From Streptomyces sp. NBC_01669 (GTDB lineage: Bacteria > Actinomycetota > Actinomycetes > Streptomycetales > Streptomycetaceae), in contig NZ_JAPEQG010000001.1 of the NCBI RefSeq assembly GCF_026339735.1, positions 992,001 through 1,056,000 of the forward strand: 64,000 nucleotides of DNA. The letters run 5' to 3'. The position numbers and the translations under genes were made by a program. A model generated the notes under the pieces. The model was not told where the DNA came from, ran no database searches, and worked only from the letters and a program-made list of their open reading frames with translations. This document shows positions 18,773 through 27,304 of this stretch, piece after piece (the first letter of the stretch is position 1; every line of letters begins with the position of its first letter).

Positions 18773-20167
18773 TCAGCTGTCGAAGCCGAGGCCGAAGCGG
18801 TCGAGCGTCCTGAGCCAGAGGTTGCGCCTGCCCTCGTTGCGGTCGGCGCGCGCCATCGACCACTTGGTGATGCCGATTCCCGCCGCTCGGACCGGCTCCG
18901 GCGGGAACGGAAGCGGCTTCCGGCGGACGAGTTGGAGCTCGGTCCGCGCAGTGCGTTCGCCCGCCAGAAGGTCGAGCATGACCTCGGCGCCGAACCGGGT
19001 GGCGCCGACGCCTAGGCCTGTGAACCCGGCCGCGTAGGCGACCTTCCCGTGGTGACTCGTGTCAAAGAACACGCAGAAACGGGTGGAGGTGTCGATGGCG
19101 CCGCCCCAGGCGTGGGTGAACCGGACCCCGTCCAACTGCGGAAAGGTCGTGAAGAAGTGCCGGGCGAGGGTGGCGAAGGTCTCGGGCCGCTGGTCGTGCT
19201 CGGCGCGGACCCGGCCGCCGTAGCGGTAGACGGCGTCGTAGCCGCCCCACAGGATGCGGTTGTCCGCGGAGAGCCTGACGTAGTGGAACTGGTTGGCGCT
19301 GTCCGCGAAGCCCTGCCGATTGCGCCAGCCGACGGAGGCGAGCTGCTGTTCGGTCAGTGGCTCGGTCATGAGGGCGTAGTCGTACACGGGGACGGTGTAC
19401 GGGCGGTGGCGTCGGAGCAGGGAGGGGTAGGCGTTGGTGGCCAGGGCGACGCGCCGGGCGTCGATCCGGCCGTAGGGAGTACGGACCGTGATCCCGGCGC
19501 CGCGCTCGTCGAGCGAGGTGGCGGGTGTGTGCTCGTGGATACGGACGCCGAGGTCGAGGCAGGCACGCTTGAGCCCCCAGGCGAGCCGGGCCGGGTTGAC
19601 CATGGCCACGTCGTCCTTGTTCCACAGGCCGCCGAGGAATGTCGGCGAGTCGATCTCGGCCCGGACGGCCTCGGCGTCGAGCAGCACCGGTTTGCCGCCG
19701 TAGCGGGTGAGGGCCTCGACCTCTTCCTTCAGGCCGTCGACCTGATACGGCTCGGTGGCCACGACCAGGGAGCCCGTGCGCTCCCAGGAACAGTCGATGC
19801 CGTGGCGTTCCACGGCGTCCTCGATGGCCTGGAGGTTAGCGCGACCGAGCCGTTCCAGGAGGCCGATCTCCTCGGGCCAGCGCTGGAGTCCGTTGTGCAG
19901 TCCGTGGGTGAGGCTGGCTTCGCAGAATCCGCCATTGCGGCCGGATGCGGCGCCGCCGGCCTCGTCCGCCTCGATGAGCACCACATCGGTGGACGGATCA
20001 CGCTCCTTGGCGACGAGGGCGGTCCACAGCCCGGTGTACCCGCCGCCGACCACGAGCAGGTCGCAGGTGGTGTCGCCGACAAGGGCGGGTGCGGACTGCG
20101 GACGACCGGGGTCGTCGAGCCAGAACGGGGCCGGTACGGCGTCCCGGAGCGAGGCGAGGTGGTTCAT
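18773..20167 (-). CDS. FAD-dependent amine oxidase (DAO family, gamma-glutamylputrescine-oxidase-like)
   Basis: 464 aa. The Rossmann motif LLVVGGGYTGLWTALVAKER is near residues 37-56 and SGRNGGFCEASLTHG near 75-90, a combination usual in PuuB-type and related amine oxidases. YAAGFTGLGVGATRFGAE near 390 closes the FAD-binding fold. It probably oxidises an amino or polyamine substrate with oxygen, but specificity cannot be read. A promoter dyad GTCAA-N5-TTGAC upstream shares 13 bases with one in front of the nearby tetR, so joint control is likely. A decayed PaaX gene separates it from tetR. Confidence 0.82.
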   Translation of the reverse strand: MNHLASLRDAVPAPFWLDDPGRPQSAPALVGDTTCDLLVVGGGYTGLWTALVAKERDPSTDVVLIEADEAGGAASGRNGGFCEASLTHGLHNGLQRWPEEIGLLERLGRANLQAIEDAVERHGIDCSWERTGSLVVATEPYQVDGLKEEVEALTRYGGKPVLLDAEAVRAEIDSPTFLGGLWNKDDVAMVNPARLAWGLKRACLDLGVRIHEHTPATSLDERGAGITVRTPYGRIDARRVALATNAYPSLLRRHRPYTVPVYDYALMTEPLTEQQLASVGWRNRQGFADSANQFHYVRLSADNRILWGGYDAVYRYGGRVRAEHDQRPETFATLARHFFTTFPQLDGVRFTHAWGGAIDTSTRFCVFFDTSHHGKVAYAAGFTGLGVGATRFGAEVMLDLLAGERTARTELQLVRRKPLPFPPEPVRAAGIGITKWSMARADRNEGRRNLWLRTLDRFGLGFDS

Positions 20168-20241
20168 GGGGCGGACTCCTTCGGATCGCGGAGGTACAGG
20201 CCTCCGAAGTGCCGCTATGAGACCGCCCGCGGGACAGCAAG

Positions 20242-20256
20242 GTCAATGGTGTTGAC
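20242..20256. promoter_or_regulatory. Dyad operator candidate upstream of the amine oxidase
   Basis: GTCAATGGTGTTGAC is an inverted repeat (GTCAA/TTGAC, 5-nt centre) 75 bp upstream of the oxidase start. Its complement shares CAACACCATTGAC exactly with the tetR-amidohydrolase intergenic region. Confidence 0.6.
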
Positions 20257-20298
20257 ATAAGCGTCTCCCAACCGCCCCGCCTGCCGCCCCCAGGGGCT

Positions 20299-20790
20299 TC
20301 AGCCGACCTGCTCCCCCGCGAGCTCCCCACGGTCCAGGATCTGCTCTGCAATGTGGTTGGCCATGGGCTCGAACCGCCGCGCCAGTTCACGGAAGAGTGC
20401 CTCCGCGCGCGCGGCGGGCCACTCCTCGGGCAGGTGCTCGGCGGGGAGGTGGGGGTCTTCGCGGACCATGTCGAGCCAGTCGGTGTGGAGCCGGAGCCGG
20501 CGCCCCGGGCCGTCGCGCACCTCAGTGGGCGCGAGGCCGTCGCCCCACCGGGCCAGGAAGCGCGGTACCCCTCGGCGATCGCGTCGACGTCGAAGGCGGT
20601 ACGCAGCAGGGGCCCGGCCTCGGTGGGTGCGGCGGCCTCACCGTGGAAGGCCCTGATACGGTCCCCGAGCCCCAACTCCGCGGCCAGTGGGGCGACATCG
20701 ACCCGGCCGGGGGCCACCCACAAGCCGCTCTGCAGGGGGCCGAATCCGGCCCGGACGAGCCGTGAGCGCAGGTCGTGGCCACACCTCCTG
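20299..20790 (-). pseudogene. PaaX-family regulator, C-terminal relic with frameshift
   Basis: The remnant reads LVRAGFGPLQSGLWVAPGRV, then GPLLRTAFDVDAIAEGYRA. After a one-base deletion near 20562 it continues as RLRLHTDWLDMVREDPHLPA, EHLPEEWPAARAEALFRELA and ends EQILDRGELAGEQVG. These are the middle and C-terminal domains of PaaX-type phenylacetate regulators. The N-terminal winged helix is missing, replaced by the 3' end of tetR. No phenylacetate genes lie nearby. Confidence 0.75.
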
Positions 20791-20798
20791 GAACTCGG

Positions 20799-21563
20799 CT
20801 ACGCCCGGTTCGCGGGCCGTCGGGCCCGGGCGCGACGGTCCCGGGAGCCGTCCGCCGGAACGCTTGTGGCGGGCAGGCGCGCCGCCATCGCGTCAAGCAT
20901 CAGTTCCAGGGCGAAGGGATAGCCGCTGCCACGCATGTCGTCGGCGAGCAGGGGCAAGGTCGCGGCGATGTTCGGGTGCGTGGCGGCCGGCAGTTTGCCG
21001 TACACCGCGTGCCAGACCTCCGCGTCCGCTTCGTGAGCCGCCTGCGGAAGGGCGAGGGCGGCGGCGTCCTGGGCCGCGAAGGCGAGGGCCTGGTCGACGA
21101 AGGCGTGGTACATCCGCACCACGAGAGGGTCCGGAAAGTTCGCCGAGCGCAGGACACCGAGGATCGTCTCAACGGCCCGGGTCTCGTGGGCGCGCCCGGT
21201 CGTGCGGTGCGCCGCCAGAAGGGCGGCCTGCGGGTTGGACCGGTAGGAGGCATGAATCCGCAGACCGATCGCACGGAGGTCGGCACGCCAGTCGCCGGTG
21301 GGCTCCCAGCCCTCCTGTGCACGGCCGATGAGCTCGTCGGCGAGGGAGAGCAGCAGTGCGTCGGTGTTGCGGAAATACCGGTAGATGGCGCTGGGATCGG
21401 CGCCCAGTGCGGCACCGAGCCGCCGTACCGAAAGTGCCTCCGCACCGTGCTGCGAGACCAGACGCAGCGCGGTCTCAACGATCATCCGTTCGGAGAGGAC
21501 GGCGCCCTGTTTGGTCGGCCTGCGCCGCCGCCGCCCGCTTTCGGGAACCACACGTTCGACCAT
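20799..21563 (-). CDS. TetR/AcrR-family regulator
   Basis: 254 aa. The N-terminal HTH spans about 20-65, with MIVETALRLVSQHGAEALSV then RRLGAALGADPSAIYRYFRN. The C-terminal domain (about 85-230) is helical and of the TetR_C type, with a disordered basic tail. It is divergent from the amidohydrolase gene. The palindrome ACG-A-CAA-N5-TTG-A-CGT lies 12-30 bp upstream of its start, and a related one precedes the amine oxidase. The simplest reading is autorepression plus control of both metabolic genes by an amine/amide-derived ligand. Confidence 0.85.
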   Translation of the reverse strand: MVERVVPESGRRRRRPTKQGAVLSERMIVETALRLVSQHGAEALSVRRLGAALGADPSAIYRYFRNTDALLLSLADELIGRAQEGWEPTGDWRADLRAIGLRIHASYRSNPQAALLAAHRTTGRAHETRAVETILGVLRSANFPDPLVVRMYHAFVDQALAFAAQDAAALALPQAAHEADAEVWHAVYGKLPAATHPNIAATLPLLADDMRGSGYPFALELMLDAMAARLPATSVPADGSRDRRARARRPANRA

Positions 21564-21574
21564 CCGGCGACCTT

Positions 21575-21593
21575 ACGACAACACCATTGACGT
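21575..21593. promoter_or_regulatory. Dyad operator candidate between tetR and the amidohydrolase
   Basis: ACGACAACACCATTGACGT has arms ACGnCAA and TTGnCGT around CACCA. It shares 13 consecutive bases with the site upstream of the amine oxidase and overlaps the expected promoters of both divergent genes. Confidence 0.65.
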
Positions 21594-21655
21594 GTAAATG
21601 ACCGAGCAGCTTGCATGGCGCCCACCTGATGTTTCCTCACGTTCTGGAGCACCGT

Positions 21656-23290
21656 ATGACCACGGCCGATCTGGTCTTCACCCGCGGCGCCGTCTTCACC
21701 GCCGATCCGGCCCGCACCCGGGCCACTTCCCTCGCCGTCGTCGGCGACCGGATCGCCGCTGTCGGGCACGACGAGGTGCGCGAGCTCATCGGTCCCGGCA
21801 CCGAAGTCGTCGACCTGCGGGGGAAGCTGCTGCTCCCCGGCTTCCAGGACGCCCACATCCACGCGGTGTTCGGCGGGACGGAGCTGGCCGAGTGCGACCT
21901 GACCGGCACCGTCGGCGTCGAGGAGTACCTGGGCCGGATACGGGCCTACGCGGACGCCCACCCCGACCATCTGTGGATCACCGGCGGCGGGTGGTCGATG
22001 GAAAGCTTCGACGGTGGCCTGCCGACCCGGCAGTTGCTCGACTCCGTGGTCCCGGACCGTCCGGTCCTGCTGTCGAACCGTGACCACCACGGCGCATGGG
22101 CCAACACCCGGGCGCTCGAGCTGGCCGGAATCACCGCCTCCACCCCCGACCCCGCCGACGGCCGCATCGAGCGCGAACCGGACGGCACGCCCAGCGGGAT
22201 GCTCCAGGAGGGCGCCTCGGCGCTGGTCTCCCGCCTGGTGCCGGCGAGCACCCCCGCGGACCGGCTCGCCGGTCTGCTGCGGGCCCAGAAGCTGCTGCAC
22301 TCCCTCGGCGTCACCGGCTGGCAGGACGCCCTGCTCGGCGTCTTCAGCGGCAGGCCCGATCCGTCGGACGCCTATCTGACCGCCGCCCGCGACGGCTCGC
22401 TCACCGCCCGAGTCACCGGCGCGCTGTGGTGGGACCGCGAGCGCGGTGCCGAGCAGATCGACGAGCTGGTCGCACTGCGCGAGAAGTTGAACCACGGACG
22501 GTTCCGGGCCGGATCCGTGAAGATCATGCAGGACGGCATCGCCGAGAACTTCACCGCCGCGATGACCTCCCCGTATCTCGACGGCTGCGGATGCGCCACC
22601 GCCAACAGCGGCCTCAGTTTCGTCGACCCGCGGGAACTGCGCAGCCATGTCACCCGGCTCGACGCCCTTGACTTCCAGGTCCATTTCCACGCGCTCGGCG
22701 ACCGGGCCGTCCGCGAGGCCCTCGACGCGATCGAGGCCGCCGTCGAGGCCAACGGGCACCGCGGAAACCGCCACCATCTCGCCCATCTCCAGGTCGTGCA
22801 CCCCGACGACCTCGCCCGCTTCGCCCGGCTCGGTGCCATCGCCAACATCCAGCCGCTGTGGGCCGCCCACGAGCCCCAGATGGACGAACTGACCATCCCC
22901 TTCCTCGGCCCCGAGCGCGCGGCCTGGCAGTACCCGTTCGGCGACCTGCTGCGCGCGGGCGCCACCCTGGCCGCCGGGAGCGACTGGCCCGTCAGCAGCC
23001 CCGACCCGATCGAGGGCCTCCATGTGGCGGTGAACCGCATGGAACCCGGGGCCACCGACGGCCGGGTCTTCCTCCCCGAGCAGCGCCTGGACCTGGCGAC
23101 GGCCGTCGCCGCCTACACCGCAGGCACCGCCCATGTGAACGGCCTGGACGACACCGGCAGTCTGCGTCCTGGCAACCTCGCCGACCTGGTGGTCCTGGAC
23201 CGCGACATCTTCACGGCGCCGCCGGAGGAGATCGCCGAGGCACGCGTCCTGCGGACCTACGTCGGCGGCACGCTCGTGCACTCCGCCTGA
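21656..23290 (+). CDS. Amidohydrolase family 3 (YtcJ-like)
   Basis: 544 aa from the ATG at 21656 with GGAG 8 nt upstream; the in-frame start 45 bases earlier lacks a site. The composite urease-like sandwich begins ADLVFTRGAVFTADPARTRA. The metal site shows GFQDAHIHAVFGG (HxH near residue 70), HFHALGDRAVREALDAIEA, HHLAHLQVVHPDDLARFA and the late Asp in TLAAGSDWPVSSPDPIEG. Such enzymes hydrolyse formamides or exocyclic amides; the substrate is unknown. It is divergent from tetR and convergent with lacI. Together with the amine oxidase it suggests catabolism of an N-acyl amine. Confidence 0.87.
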   Translation: MTTADLVFTRGAVFTADPARTRATSLAVVGDRIAAVGHDEVRELIGPGTEVVDLRGKLLLPGFQDAHIHAVFGGTELAECDLTGTVGVEEYLGRIRAYADAHPDHLWITGGGWSMESFDGGLPTRQLLDSVVPDRPVLLSNRDHHGAWANTRALELAGITASTPDPADGRIEREPDGTPSGMLQEGASALVSRLVPASTPADRLAGLLRAQKLLHSLGVTGWQDALLGVFSGRPDPSDAYLTAARDGSLTARVTGALWWDRERGAEQIDELVALREKLNHGRFRAGSVKIMQDGIAENFTAAMTSPYLDGCGCATANSGLSFVDPRELRSHVTRLDALDFQVHFHALGDRAVREALDAIEAAVEANGHRGNRHHLAHLQVVHPDDLARFARLGAIANIQPLWAAHEPQMDELTIPFLGPERAAWQYPFGDLLRAGATLAAGSDWPVSSPDPIEGLHVAVNRMEPGATDGRVFLPEQRLDLATAVAAYTAGTAHVNGLDDTGSLRPGNLADLVVLDRDIFTAPPEEIAEARVLRTYVGGTLVHSA

Positions 23291-23337
23291 GCCTGGTGCC
23301 GTGACCGGCCATGTCTGCCCTATGAGGAGCGTCGTCC

Positions 23338-23425
23338 GGTGCGTGCGATCGCAAGGCGGCCGGACGTCTTTGGATGGGGTCTCCCCTGCTCGAACGGAGT
23401 TGAGAGCTTGGGGAAGGAACTACCA
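23338..23425. repeat. Decayed copy of the MITE internal segment
   Basis: The stretch GTGCGTGCGAT...GGGGAAGGA matches 8865-8948 over about 85 bases with scattered changes. The terminal inverted repeats are not present here. It lies in the 3' intergenic space between the convergent amidohydrolase and lacI genes. Confidence 0.75.
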
Positions 23426-23527
23426 GGGCTTTTGGCCAACCCGGAAGGGGGTCCCCCCTGGCCCTTAAGGCCTTGGGGGAGGGCGTGCAGGGCGGTGCGA
23501 CGGGGCATAGCTTGCCGGGCGGGGGCA

Positions 23528-24580
23528 CTAGCTCGTACGCAGCGAGGACGCCCGCACCTGGAGCCGGGTCGGCACCAGCACTCCGGCCGGCCCGGCGTGC
23601 CCCTGTTCCAGTGCGGCGACAAGGAGTTCGATCCCGGCCTCCGCAACCTCTCGGGGCCCCAGGCTCAGCGTCGTCACCGGCGGCTGGGTGTGGACGGCCG
23701 TCGTGTCCTCGCTGACGCACACCAGGAGCAGATCGTCGGGTACGTCGTATCCGTTGCGGCGCGCCACCTCCAGAACGAGCGGTGGACTGACCTCGGCCAC
23801 GACGAGCAGGGCATCCGGCCGGTCGGCCCCGGTCAGGGCGTCCTCCACGGCTCGTACGACCGGTCCGTTGCCGGCTGTGGCGGCGAGCACGACCTGCTCC
23901 GGCAGCCCCTGCGCGGCGCACCACTCGCGGTAGGCGGCGAGGACGCCCACGTGGAATCGCGTCGTACTGTCGGGCAGCACGAGTGCGGGCCGCCGCGCAC
24001 CCTGCGCCTTGAGGTGGTCCAGTGTCTCGCACACGGCCGCCGCGGCGTCGACGTCCACCCAGTGCGCTCCCGGCCGTCCCTCGACGGAGCGGTCGGTGAA
24101 CACCGGGATCCGGGCGGCGAGCAGGTCCTCCACGATCCGGTCGTCGGCGACCGGATCGGCGACGATCACCGCGTCGAGCGGCAGGTCGGCCCATTCGCCG
24201 TGCAGCTCTCCCGCGGGCAGCATCACCAGGGCGTAACCGCGCTTGAGTGCGGCCGCCGCGGTGGCGCTCGTCAGCTGGGCGAAGTACGGCGACTCCAGGA
24301 ACGTCCAGGGGGCGCCGGCGAATTCGCCCACCACGTATCCGATCAGCCGGGCCCGTCCCGCGCGCAGTTGCCGCGCGGTGGCGTTGGGCCGGTAGCCCAT
24401 CCTCCGCGCGGTCTCCCTGGCCTTCTCCCGTACGGCTGGGGAAAGCCGCCCGGTGCCGTTGAGGGCCGCCGAGACGGTGGTCTTGGACAGTCCGGCCTCG
24501 CGGGCCACGTCGACGAGCCGTACGCGCGGAGGTGCGGGTGGTGAGGAAGGCCCACCACGCCCTGAAGCAGCTTTTGTCAT
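23528..24580 (-). CDS. LacI-family regulator
   Basis: 350 aa from the ATG at 24580; upstream in-frame codons add nothing family-like. The HTH (RLVDVAREAGLSKTTVSAAL) occupies about residues 20-40, with the hinge helix NATARQLRAGRARLIGYVVG near 65-85. The rest is a periplasmic-binding-protein-like ligand domain. It is divergent from a complete Opp/Dpp-type ABC operon, with the perfect palindrome TGCGGGAACGTTCCCGCA between them. This is the usual local-repressor arrangement and suggests a sugar-like or oligosaccharide ligand. Confidence 0.88.
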   Translation of the reverse strand: MTKAASGRGGPSSPPAPPRVRLVDVAREAGLSKTTVSAALNGTGRLSPAVREKARETARRMGYRPNATARQLRAGRARLIGYVVGEFAGAPWTFLESPYFAQLTSATAAAALKRGYALVMLPAGELHGEWADLPLDAVIVADPVADDRIVEDLLAARIPVFTDRSVEGRPGAHWVDVDAAAAVCETLDHLKAQGARRPALVLPDSTTRFHVGVLAAYREWCAAQGLPEQVVLAATAGNGPVVRAVEDALTGADRPDALLVVAEVSPPLVLEVARRNGYDVPDDLLLVCVSEDTTAVHTQPPVTTLSLGPREVAEAGIELLVAALEQGHAGPAGVLVPTRLQVRASSLRTS

Positions 24581-24634
24581 GGGCTGATGCTGCCACCCCC
24601 GCGACCTCAGCAAAACCGTTCCCGCAAAGGCTTG

Positions 24635-24652
24635 TGCGGGAACGTTCCCGCA
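24635..24652. promoter_or_regulatory. Perfect LacI-type operator palindrome
   Basis: TGCGGGAACGTTCCCGCA is fully self-complementary with the central CG of LacI/GalR operators. A further TTCCCGCA half-site at about 24619-24626 forms a second inverted pair with it. It lies between lacI and the transporter operon, about 60 bp before the binding-protein start. Confidence 0.8.
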
Positions 24653-24710
24653 ACAATACTCGCTCCATTCCCCAGCGCCCGTCACTACACCCGTAAAGGG
24701 GTGGGTCTCC

Positions 24711-26354
24711 ATGCGCATGCCCAGAGTCATCGCGCTGCTCGTCTGTTCCGTCGCCGTCGCGACCACCGCCACCGCCTGCTCCGGCGCCACGGGCCCCCGG
24801 TCCGCCGGCAACGGCGCCGGCCCCGCCTACCGGATCACCCCGACCTCACCGCCGGCGAAGGGCCCGCTGGACTCGTTCACCTGGTCCCTCTACGCCGAGC
24901 CCTACACGCTCGACTACGCCCTCGCGTACGACTACCCGCCCAACACCGTGCTCGCCAACGTGTGCGAGCAGCTCCTGCGGGTCACGCCCGACATGAAGAT
25001 CGAGCCCGGCCTCGCGGTCAAGTACACCCAGCCTGATCCGAAAACCCTGGTGTACACCCTGCGTCCGGGGGTGAAGTTCCACGACGGGACGACGATGACC
25101 GCGGACGACGTGGTCGCCTCCCTCAAGCGCCAGATGGCCCCGGCCACCGGCTCGCCCTGGGCGTCCGCGTTCAAGAACGTCAAGGCCATCGACAAGACCG
25201 GCCCCCTGGAGGTGACAATCCGGCTCTCCAAGCCCGATGTCCTCCTCAACGAACTGATGGCCGCCTCCCCCGGCACCGTCGAGAGCGCCGCCTTCCTGGC
25301 CAAGGCCGGCAAGGGTTACGGCGGCCCCGGGGGCAAGGTCAACTGCACCGGCCCGTACGCCCTCACCGACTGGGCCCAGGGCGACACCATCACCCTCAAG
25401 AAGCACGCCGCGTACTGGGACCGGTCCCTGGCCCCGAAGGCCGACAAGGTGACGTTCACCTTCATCGAGGACCCGGCCGCCCGCTCCAACGCCTTCCTCT
25501 CGGGTACCGCCGACGGCGGGTACATGGTGCCCTCCGCCTCGCTCGCGCAACTGCGCTCCAGCGGCAAGGGAACCGTGCTGTTCGGCCCCAACACCGCCGC
25601 GGCCAACCTCGCCGTCCTCGACTTCAAGGGCACCCTCGGGGACCTCAAGGTCCGCAAGGCCCTGTCCATGGCGCTCGACCGCAAGAACATCATCAAGGCG
25701 GCCGCCGGCGGCATCGGCGTCCCCTCCAAGGCCCCCGCCGCGCGTGGCGCCTGGGCGCTGGCTCCGGAGAAGACCGACGCCTACTTCGACGCCCTGCCCG
25801 AGCCGGCGTACGACCTGAAGGCCGCGAAGAAGCTCGTTGTCGAGGCCGGCGCCACGGGCCGGAAGGTCACCGTGGCCACCAGTTCGCTCGCGCCCGAGAT
25901 CAGTGTCGCCGCCAACGCCGTCCAGGCGGCCGGCCGGCAGATCGGCCTCGACGTCCAACTGAAAGCGGTCGCCCCGGAGGCGTACAGCAGCATCTTCGTC
26001 GACCCCGACGCCCGCAAGGGCCTCGACCTCGTCATCACCAACGGCTACGACAACACCCCCGACCCGCTGGAGTTCTACCAGTACCTGCGCACCGGCGACT
26101 TCGGGAACTACGGCAAGTGGTCGAACGCCGAGTACGACGTCGCGTTCGACCGGGCGAGCGCGGAGACCGATCCTGCCGCCCGCGCCGACCTGACCGCCGA
26201 GCTCCAAAGGATCGCGGTGCGCGAACTCCCGATCATCCCGCTGTACGAGGCGCCGTACTCGGTCTTCCTCGGCAGCCGCGTGACCGGCGCCCCCACCGGC
26301 ATCGCGCAGCTGTACTACCCGTGGGCCGCGACGATCGGGGCCGCGAAGCCATGA
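24711..26354 (+). CDS. ABC transporter substrate-binding lipoprotein (family 5)
   Basis: 547 aa. The lipoprotein signal peptide ends at TATAC-SGATG with the lipid-bearing Cys at 23. The SBP_bac_5 fold includes LEPGLAVKYTQPDPKTLVYT-like and LRPGVKFHDGTTMTADDVVA, the family signature, at about 115-140. It captures peptides, nickel, opines or oligosaccharides for the permeases encoded next. The ATG follows the LacI palindrome, and the TGA overlaps the next ATG (ATGA), showing translational coupling. The presence of LacI favours a sugar-type ligand. Confidence 0.9.
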   Translation: MRMPRVIALLVCSVAVATTATACSGATGPRSAGNGAGPAYRITPTSPPAKGPLDSFTWSLYAEPYTLDYALAYDYPPNTVLANVCEQLLRVTPDMKIEPGLAVKYTQPDPKTLVYTLRPGVKFHDGTTMTADDVVASLKRQMAPATGSPWASAFKNVKAIDKTGPLEVTIRLSKPDVLLNELMAASPGTVESAAFLAKAGKGYGGPGGKVNCTGPYALTDWAQGDTITLKKHAAYWDRSLAPKADKVTFTFIEDPAARSNAFLSGTADGGYMVPSASLAQLRSSGKGTVLFGPNTAAANLAVLDFKGTLGDLKVRKALSMALDRKNIIKAAAGGIGVPSKAPAARGAWALAPEKTDAYFDALPEPAYDLKAAKKLVVEAGATGRKVTVATSSLAPEISVAANAVQAAGRQIGLDVQLKAVAPEAYSSIFVDPDARKGLDLVITNGYDNTPDPLEFYQYLRTGDFGNYGKWSNAEYDVAFDRASAETDPAARADLTAELQRIAVRELPIIPLYEAPYSVFLGSRVTGAPTGIAQLYYPWAATIGAAKP

Positions 26355-27304
26355 CCCGCTATCTCGTCGGACGGCTCCTCGGCCTCGCGACGGTGCTGTT
26401 CGTGACCTCGCTGGTGGTCTTCGGCACGGTCCACCTGGCCCCCGGCGATCCGGTGTCCTTCCTGCTGCACGGCCGCCCGGCGACGCCGGAGGCCACGGCG
26501 GCGCTGCGAGCCCAGTACCACCTGGACGACCCGCTGCCCCTGCAGTACACGAAGTGGCTCGGAGGCGTGCTGCACGGCGACTTCGGCCGGTCCGCCCAGT
26601 TCCACCAGGACGTCGGGAGCCTCATCGGTTCCCGACTTCCGGGCACCGCCCTCCTGGTGGGCTACGCGGCACTGCTGGTCGCCGTCCTCGGTGTGGGGGC
26701 CGGTCTCCTTGCCGCGCTTCGCCCCGGCCCGGTGGACCGCGCGGTGCTCCTCGGCACGGGGGTGGCCACGGCGACGCCCTCCTTCGTGAGCGCCATGGCG
26801 CTCGTCTCGCTGTTCTCCGTCCAACTGGGCTGGTTCCCGGGACCGGGCGGCACCCCGGAGGGTTTCCCGGACCGGCTCTACCACCTCACGCTGCCCGCCT
26901 TCGCTCTGGCGCTGACCTTCGCGGGACTGCTCGCCCGGGTGACCCGCTCGGCGATGCTCGACGAACTCGGACGCGACCACGTCGAGGTGGCGCGCGCCCG
27001 AGGCGTCGCGCGTCGGGCCGTGGTCCGCCGACACGTGCTGCGCAACGCGCTGGGCCCCGTCGTCACCGTCGGCGGCACCATGCTCGCCGGTCTGCTCATC
27101 AGCACCTCGATCGTCGAGACCGCCTTCGACGTGTCCGGCATCGGCTCCCTGCTCGTGCAGTCGGTGACGGCCAAGGACTTCGCCGTCGTGCAGGCGATCA
27201 CCCTGCTCAGTGTCGCGGCCTTCGTCGTGGTGAACCTCGCTGTCGACCTGCTCGCCCCGGTCATCGACCCGCGGCTGTCCCTCCGGGGGGAAGGCTCCTC
27301 ATGA
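26351..27304 (+). CDS. ABC transporter permease (OppB/DppB type)
   Basis: 317 aa with six hydrophobic segments. It begins TRYLVGRLLGLATVLFVTSL and contains LAPGDPVSFLLHG, typical of the first DppB subunit. The EAA loop reads LDELGRDHVEVARARGVARR (about 205-225), the coupling helix for the ATPases. It overlaps its neighbours by 4 bases on both sides. Confidence 0.92.
   Translation: MTRYLVGRLLGLATVLFVTSLVVFGTVHLAPGDPVSFLLHGRPATPEATAALRAQYHLDDPLPLQYTKWLGGVLHGDFGRSAQFHQDVGSLIGSRLPGTALLVGYAALLVAVLGVGAGLLAALRPGPVDRAVLLGTGVATATPSFVSAMALVSLFSVQLGWFPGPGGTPEGFPDRLYHLTLPAFALALTFAGLLARVTRSAMLDELGRDHVEVARARGVARRAVVRRHVLRNALGPVVTVGGTMLAGLLISTSIVETAFDVSGIGSLLVQSVTAKDFAVVQAITLLSVAAFVVVNLAVDLLAPVIDPRLSLRGEGSS

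Noticed and set aside
21482..23281. 599-aa minus-strand frame opposite the amidohydrolase
   Set aside because: Antisense shadow; the amidohydrolase frame has all metal-binding motifs and a ribosome site.
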